Shown: one piece after another, positions 60,022 to 64,000 of the stretch
Numbering within the stretch: position 1 is the stretch's first letter
How the letters are laid out: each line of letters starts with the position of its first letter
Program-made: the position numbers and the translations under genes
Source: Chlamydia trachomatis A/HAR-13
GTDB lineage: Bacteria; Chlamydiota; Chlamydiia; Chlamydiales; Chlamydiaceae
Reading direction: 5' to 3'
Assembly: GCF_000012125.1 (NCBI RefSeq)
Contig: NC_007429.1
Location: forward strand, 248,001-312,000
DNA: 64,000 bases
The notes under the pieces: generated by a model
Told to the model about the DNA's origin: nothing
Database searches by the model: none
The model's input: only the letters and a program-made list of their open reading frames with translations

Positions 60022-60441
60022 ATGTTAGATAATGAGTGGAAAGCAATTTTAGGATGGGGAGACGAAGAACTCGAAGAGCTCCGCATTTCTGGATATTCGT
60101 TCCTTCGTCAAGGGCATTATCAGAAAGCTATTCTTTTTTTTGAAGCTCTCGTTATCTTAGACCCTCTAAGTGTATATGATTTCCAAACACTAGGAGGACT
60201 CTATTTGCAGATTAGCGAAAATACCAAAGCTCTTTATGTCTTGGATCAAGCTTTACGTATGCAAGGAGATCACCTCCCTACCCTGCTCAATAAAACTAAA
60301 GCTCTATTCTGTCTCGGACGCATAGAAGAAGCATCAGCGATAGCTTCCTACTTAACGTCGTGTCCAGATCCTATCATTGCAGACGATGCCGAAGCATTAC
60401 TACTTAGTTATGTAAAACCCCCCTTGGTTGCTGTTCGATAA
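60022..60441 (+). CDS. TPR protein, SycD/LcrH-like (CT274-like)
   Basis: The 139 residues contain about three tetratricopeptide units: ISGYSFLRQGHYQKAILFFE, YDFQTLGGLYLQISENTKAL and PTLLNKTKALFCLGRIEEAS. The first unit followed by ALVILDPLSVYDF resembles class II type III chaperones of the SycD/LcrH group, which carry three TPRs and pair with translocators. A general TPR scaffold is the alternative. It lies six bases after the CT273-like gene. Confidence 0.72.
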   Translation: MLDNEWKAILGWGDEELEELRISGYSFLRQGHYQKAILFFEALVILDPLSVYDFQTLGGLYLQISENTKALYVLDQALRMQGDHLPTLLNKTKALFCLGRIEEASAIASYLTSCPDPIIADDAEALLLSYVKPPLVAVR

Positions 60442-60606
60442 TGCATTTCATCCTGGGGAGAAGCAAAAAGTCTCTTCTTGAGAGATTCTCCTTCTATTAT
60501 TGAGTATTAATAATTTTTGTTTCTGATTTCAGGAAAAATTAATAGAAAAACTTCTTGTCCTTAAGCGTATTTTTGAACGAAATGTATTGATTGCTTATCA
60601 ATAGCG

Positions 60607-60690
60607 ATGCTACATTTGCGATTTTCTCCAGGAGGAGGGTGCATTACCGAATCCTTAATTCCTCAAGCGATAAAGAGAACGCGATGTTAA
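60607..60690 (+). CDS. Possible leader peptide overlapping the dnaA2 start
   Basis: An ATG at 60607 opens 27 codons ending TAA at 60688-60690, so the stop overlaps the dnaA2 ATG (60684-60686) in the string ATGTTAA. It crosses a GGAGGAGGG (60631-60639) that otherwise lacks a well-spaced start. The leader itself has no ribosome site and its composition ([11 protein letters not shown]) is unremarkable, so it may be chance. Confidence 0.25.
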   Translation: MLHLRFSPGGGCITESLIPQAIKRTRC

Positions 60691-62051
60691 CTTGCAATGA
60701 TTGCAGCACGTGGGAGCAGTTCGTTAATTATATTAAAACCCGCTGCTCTAAAACAGCCTTTGAAAACTGGATTGCTCCTATCCAAGTACTAGAAGAATCT
60801 AGCGAAAAAATTCGATTAGAAATTCCCAACATATTTGTTCAAAGTTACCTCTTGGACAACTATAAAAAAGATCTTTGCTCCTTTGTGCCTCTCGATGCCG
60901 AAGGAAATCCTGCCTTAGAATTCGTTGTTGCAGAGATCAAACGCTCTTCTCCTTTAGTAACTCCGTCTATCGCTAAGCCTGCTACAGAAGTTTCTGAAGA
61001 GAATAAAGATTTTCAGCTTAAGCTTAATGGAGCTTATCGTTTCGATAATTTCATTGAAGGTCCATCCAACCAATTTGTAAAATCGGCAGCTCTAGGAATT
61101 GCTGCTCGTCCAGGAAGATCGTATAATCCTCTATTTATTCATGGTGGAGTCGGATTAGGTAAGACGCATTTGCTTCATGCTGTAGGACATTATGTTCGCG
61201 AACATCATAAAAATCTCCGCATACACTGTATTACAACCGAGGCTTTTATTAATGACTTGGTTCATCATTTACGTGTAAAATCTATCGATAAAATGAAAAA
61301 CTTTTATCGATCGTTAGATTTACTTCTCGTCGACGATATCCAGTTTTTGCAAAACCGCCAAAATTTTGAAGAGGAATTCTGCAACACCTTCGAAACTCTG
61401 ATCCACTTGTCCAAACAGATTGTTGTAACTAGTGACAAGCCTCCAGGACAACTTAAATTATCAGAACGGATCATTGCTAGAATGGAGTGGGGGCTTGTTG
61501 CTCACGTTGGAGTTCCTGATTTAGAAACTCGAGTTGCTATTTTACAGCATAAAGCTGAACAAAAAGGATTAAATATTCCTAATGAAATAGCTTTTTATAT
61601 AGCAGATCATGTTTACGGAAATGTCCGTCAACTTGAGGGTGCAATTAATAAACTCACAGCATACTGTCTCTTATTTAATAAGCCTCTAACAGAAACAACT
61701 GTCCGAGATACTTTAAAAGAGCTTTTCCGCGCACCTTCTAAACAAAAAGTTTCTGTCGAAAGTATTTTAAAGAGCGTTGCTACAGTATTTCAGGTAAAAA
61801 TTCAGGACCTCAAAGGGTCTTCCAGAGCTAAAAATGTTCCTTTGGCTCGACAAGTTGCCATGTATTTAGCAAAAACTCTAATTACAGATTCTCTTGTTGC
61901 AATCGGTGCTGCTTTTGGGAAAACTCACTCAACAGTTCTTTATGCGTGCAAGACAATTGAACAGAAAATAGAAAAAGACGCTCTGCTAAAAAATCAGATT
62001 AGCTTATGCAAGAATAATATAGCGATAGACTCACCACAACACTTTGTGTAG
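60684..62051 (+). CDS. dnaA: DnaA replication initiator, paralogue 2 (canonical)
   Basis: I start at the ATG at 60684, giving 455 residues with a standard DnaA N-terminus ([20 protein letters not shown]). The AAA+ domain has [11 protein letters not shown]-loop [15 protein letters not shown] (154 on) and Walker [11 protein letters not shown]. The DNA-binding signature reads THSTV (414-418) where most DnaA proteins, including the paralogue at 34141, have DHSTV. A TTG (60591) or GTG (60639) would extend the N-terminus. It is followed 38 bases later by the bactofilin gene. Confidence 0.94.
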   Translation: MLTCNDCSTWEQFVNYIKTRCSKTAFENWIAPIQVLEESSEKIRLEIPNIFVQSYLLDNYKKDLCSFVPLDAEGNPALEFVVAEIKRSSPLVTPSIAKPATEVSEENKDFQLKLNGAYRFDNFIEGPSNQFVKSAALGIAARPGRSYNPLFIHGGVGLGKTHLLHAVGHYVREHHKNLRIHCITTEAFINDLVHHLRVKSIDKMKNFYRSLDLLLVDDIQFLQNRQNFEEEFCNTFETLIHLSKQIVVTSDKPPGQLKLSERIIARMEWGLVAHVGVPDLETRVAILQHKAEQKGLNIPNEIAFYIADHVYGNVRQLEGAINKLTAYCLLFNKPLTETTVRDTLKELFRAPSKQKVSVESILKSVATVFQVKIQDLKGSSRAKNVPLARQVAMYLAKTLITDSLVAIGAAFGKTHSTVLYACKTIEQKIEKDALLKNQISLCKNNIAIDSPQHFV

Positions 62052-62089
62052 TCTTGAAAAGCTTTCATTATTTTAATGTGGGGAGAGGA

Positions 62090-62645
62090 ATGTTCAAAAG
62101 ACCTGCAAAAAATTTCTTTGATGAAGTCCAAACTCTGTATGAGGATAGTGGTGCCAACTCCACGAGTTACAGTATATATCCCCAAAGAACAGAACGTTTA
62201 GAAAATCATTCAAATATTTTTGAACCAGCTAAGCCCGCGGAAACACGATTGCTATCTCAAGAAGAACATTCTCAATGGACTGATCAACAAGAAGAACTCG
62301 CAACTCAAGAAAGCTCCTTCCCGGAAGAACCTGAAACTACTTTAGGTGAGGGAGTCTCTTTCAAAGGAGAATTAACTTTTGAGAGACTCCTTCGTATTGA
62401 CGGGACGTTCGAAGGTATTCTTGTCTCTAAAGGAAAGATTATTGTTGGCCCTCAAGGATATGTCAAAGCCAATATAGAACTTGAAGAAGCTGTGATAGCA
62501 GGAGTCGTTGAAGGCAATATTACAGTAACTGGAAGAGTATCTCTTCAAGGAAGAGCTATGGTTACAGGAGATATTCAAGCAGGAAGTCTATGTGTGGATG
62601 AGGGTGTACGCCTGTGTGGTTATGTCTCTATTCAAGGAGCCCCCT

Positions 62646-62674
<29 letters not shown>
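62090..62674 (+). CDS. bacA: Bactofilin
   Basis: Bactofilins polymerise into filaments that scaffold the envelope; the C. trachomatis CT276 product is reported to be a bactofilin affecting cell size and shape. The ATG at 62090 has GGGGAGAGGA just upstream (194 residues); the frame opens 12 codons earlier. An acidic, disordered N-terminus of about 85 residues precedes the beta-helix domain (GVSFKGELTFERLLRIDGTF, GNITVTGRVSLQGRAMVTGD). Its last 29 bases overlap the end of the convergent ComF-like gene. Confidence 0.9.

Positions 62675-64000
<1,326 letters not shown>

Overview
The window is chlamydial. Gene order, Inc proteins (bilobed hydrophobic inclusion-membrane proteins), two dnaA paralogues, a fab/acpP cluster, lpxD-bamA-skp, E1/E2 pyruvate dehydrogenase genes, a futalosine-route menaquinone pair, bactofilin and nqrB all match the Chlamydia trachomatis chromosome, roughly CT216 to CT278 in D/UW-3 numbering. 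The species call rests on recognition of gene order and Inc sequences, not on a search; a very close relative is not excluded. There is no insertion sequence, prophage, CRISPR array or rRNA.

Layout. 1-4.7 kb: tail of an amino-acid transporter, ttcA-like, surE, ubiA/ubiX-type genes, a YitT-family membrane protein and tRNA-Asp/tRNA-Val. 4.8-10.4 kb: a minus-strand array of eight Inc genes (CT222-CT229 equivalents), two of them with frameshift scars. 10.6-14.6 kb: two sodium-type transporters and incB-incC. 14.7-17.9 kb: a transporter/HEAT-repeat protein followed by a free-standing cyclic-nucleotide-binding domain. 18-21.2 kb: fabH-fabD-fabG-acpP (minus). 21.4-26.4 kb: recR, then bamA-skp-lpxD. 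26.4-31.1 kb: an unknown gene and pdhA-pdhB-pdhC. 31.1-35.5 kb: glgP, a further Inc and dnaA1. 35.6-40.9 kb: yidC, lgt, a lipoprotein, a CPBP protease and SRP RNA. 41-45.9 kb: MazG-like protein, two CNNM/CorC-type proteins, a cysteine desulfurase and a PP2C phosphatase. 46-48.7 kb: type III chaperone, DnaQ-like exonuclease, mqnD, mqnB. 48.7-53.4 kb: an ABC exporter, accA, an unknown gene and an IHF/HU gene. 53.6-59.2 kb: rsmH-ftsL-ftsI, a tiny lipoprotein gene on the opposite strand, then murE-amiA. 59.4-64 kb: CT273, a TPR protein, dnaA2, bactofilin, a ComF-like relic and the start of nqrB.

How the parts fit. The genes cover envelope building (lipid A, BamA, lipoprotein maturation, peptidoglycan and division), fatty-acid synthesis (AccA and FAS II), carbon use (glycogen phosphorylase feeding glycolysis and PDH), quinone metabolism (UbiA/UbiX type, MqnD, MqnB, Nqr) and host interaction (ten or so Incs plus two type III chaperone candidates). 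Several starts were moved from the longest possible frame to one supported by a Shine-Dalgarno site, a promoter or family length. The most unusual items are: a ghost coiled-coil C-terminus behind the CT222 gene, a one-base frameshift in the CT227 gene, an 11-bp inverted repeat around the CT228 promoter, a C14 homopolymer upstream of the type III chaperone gene, an unlisted 36-residue lipoprotein gene, and the transporter-HEAT / cNMP-domain pair.
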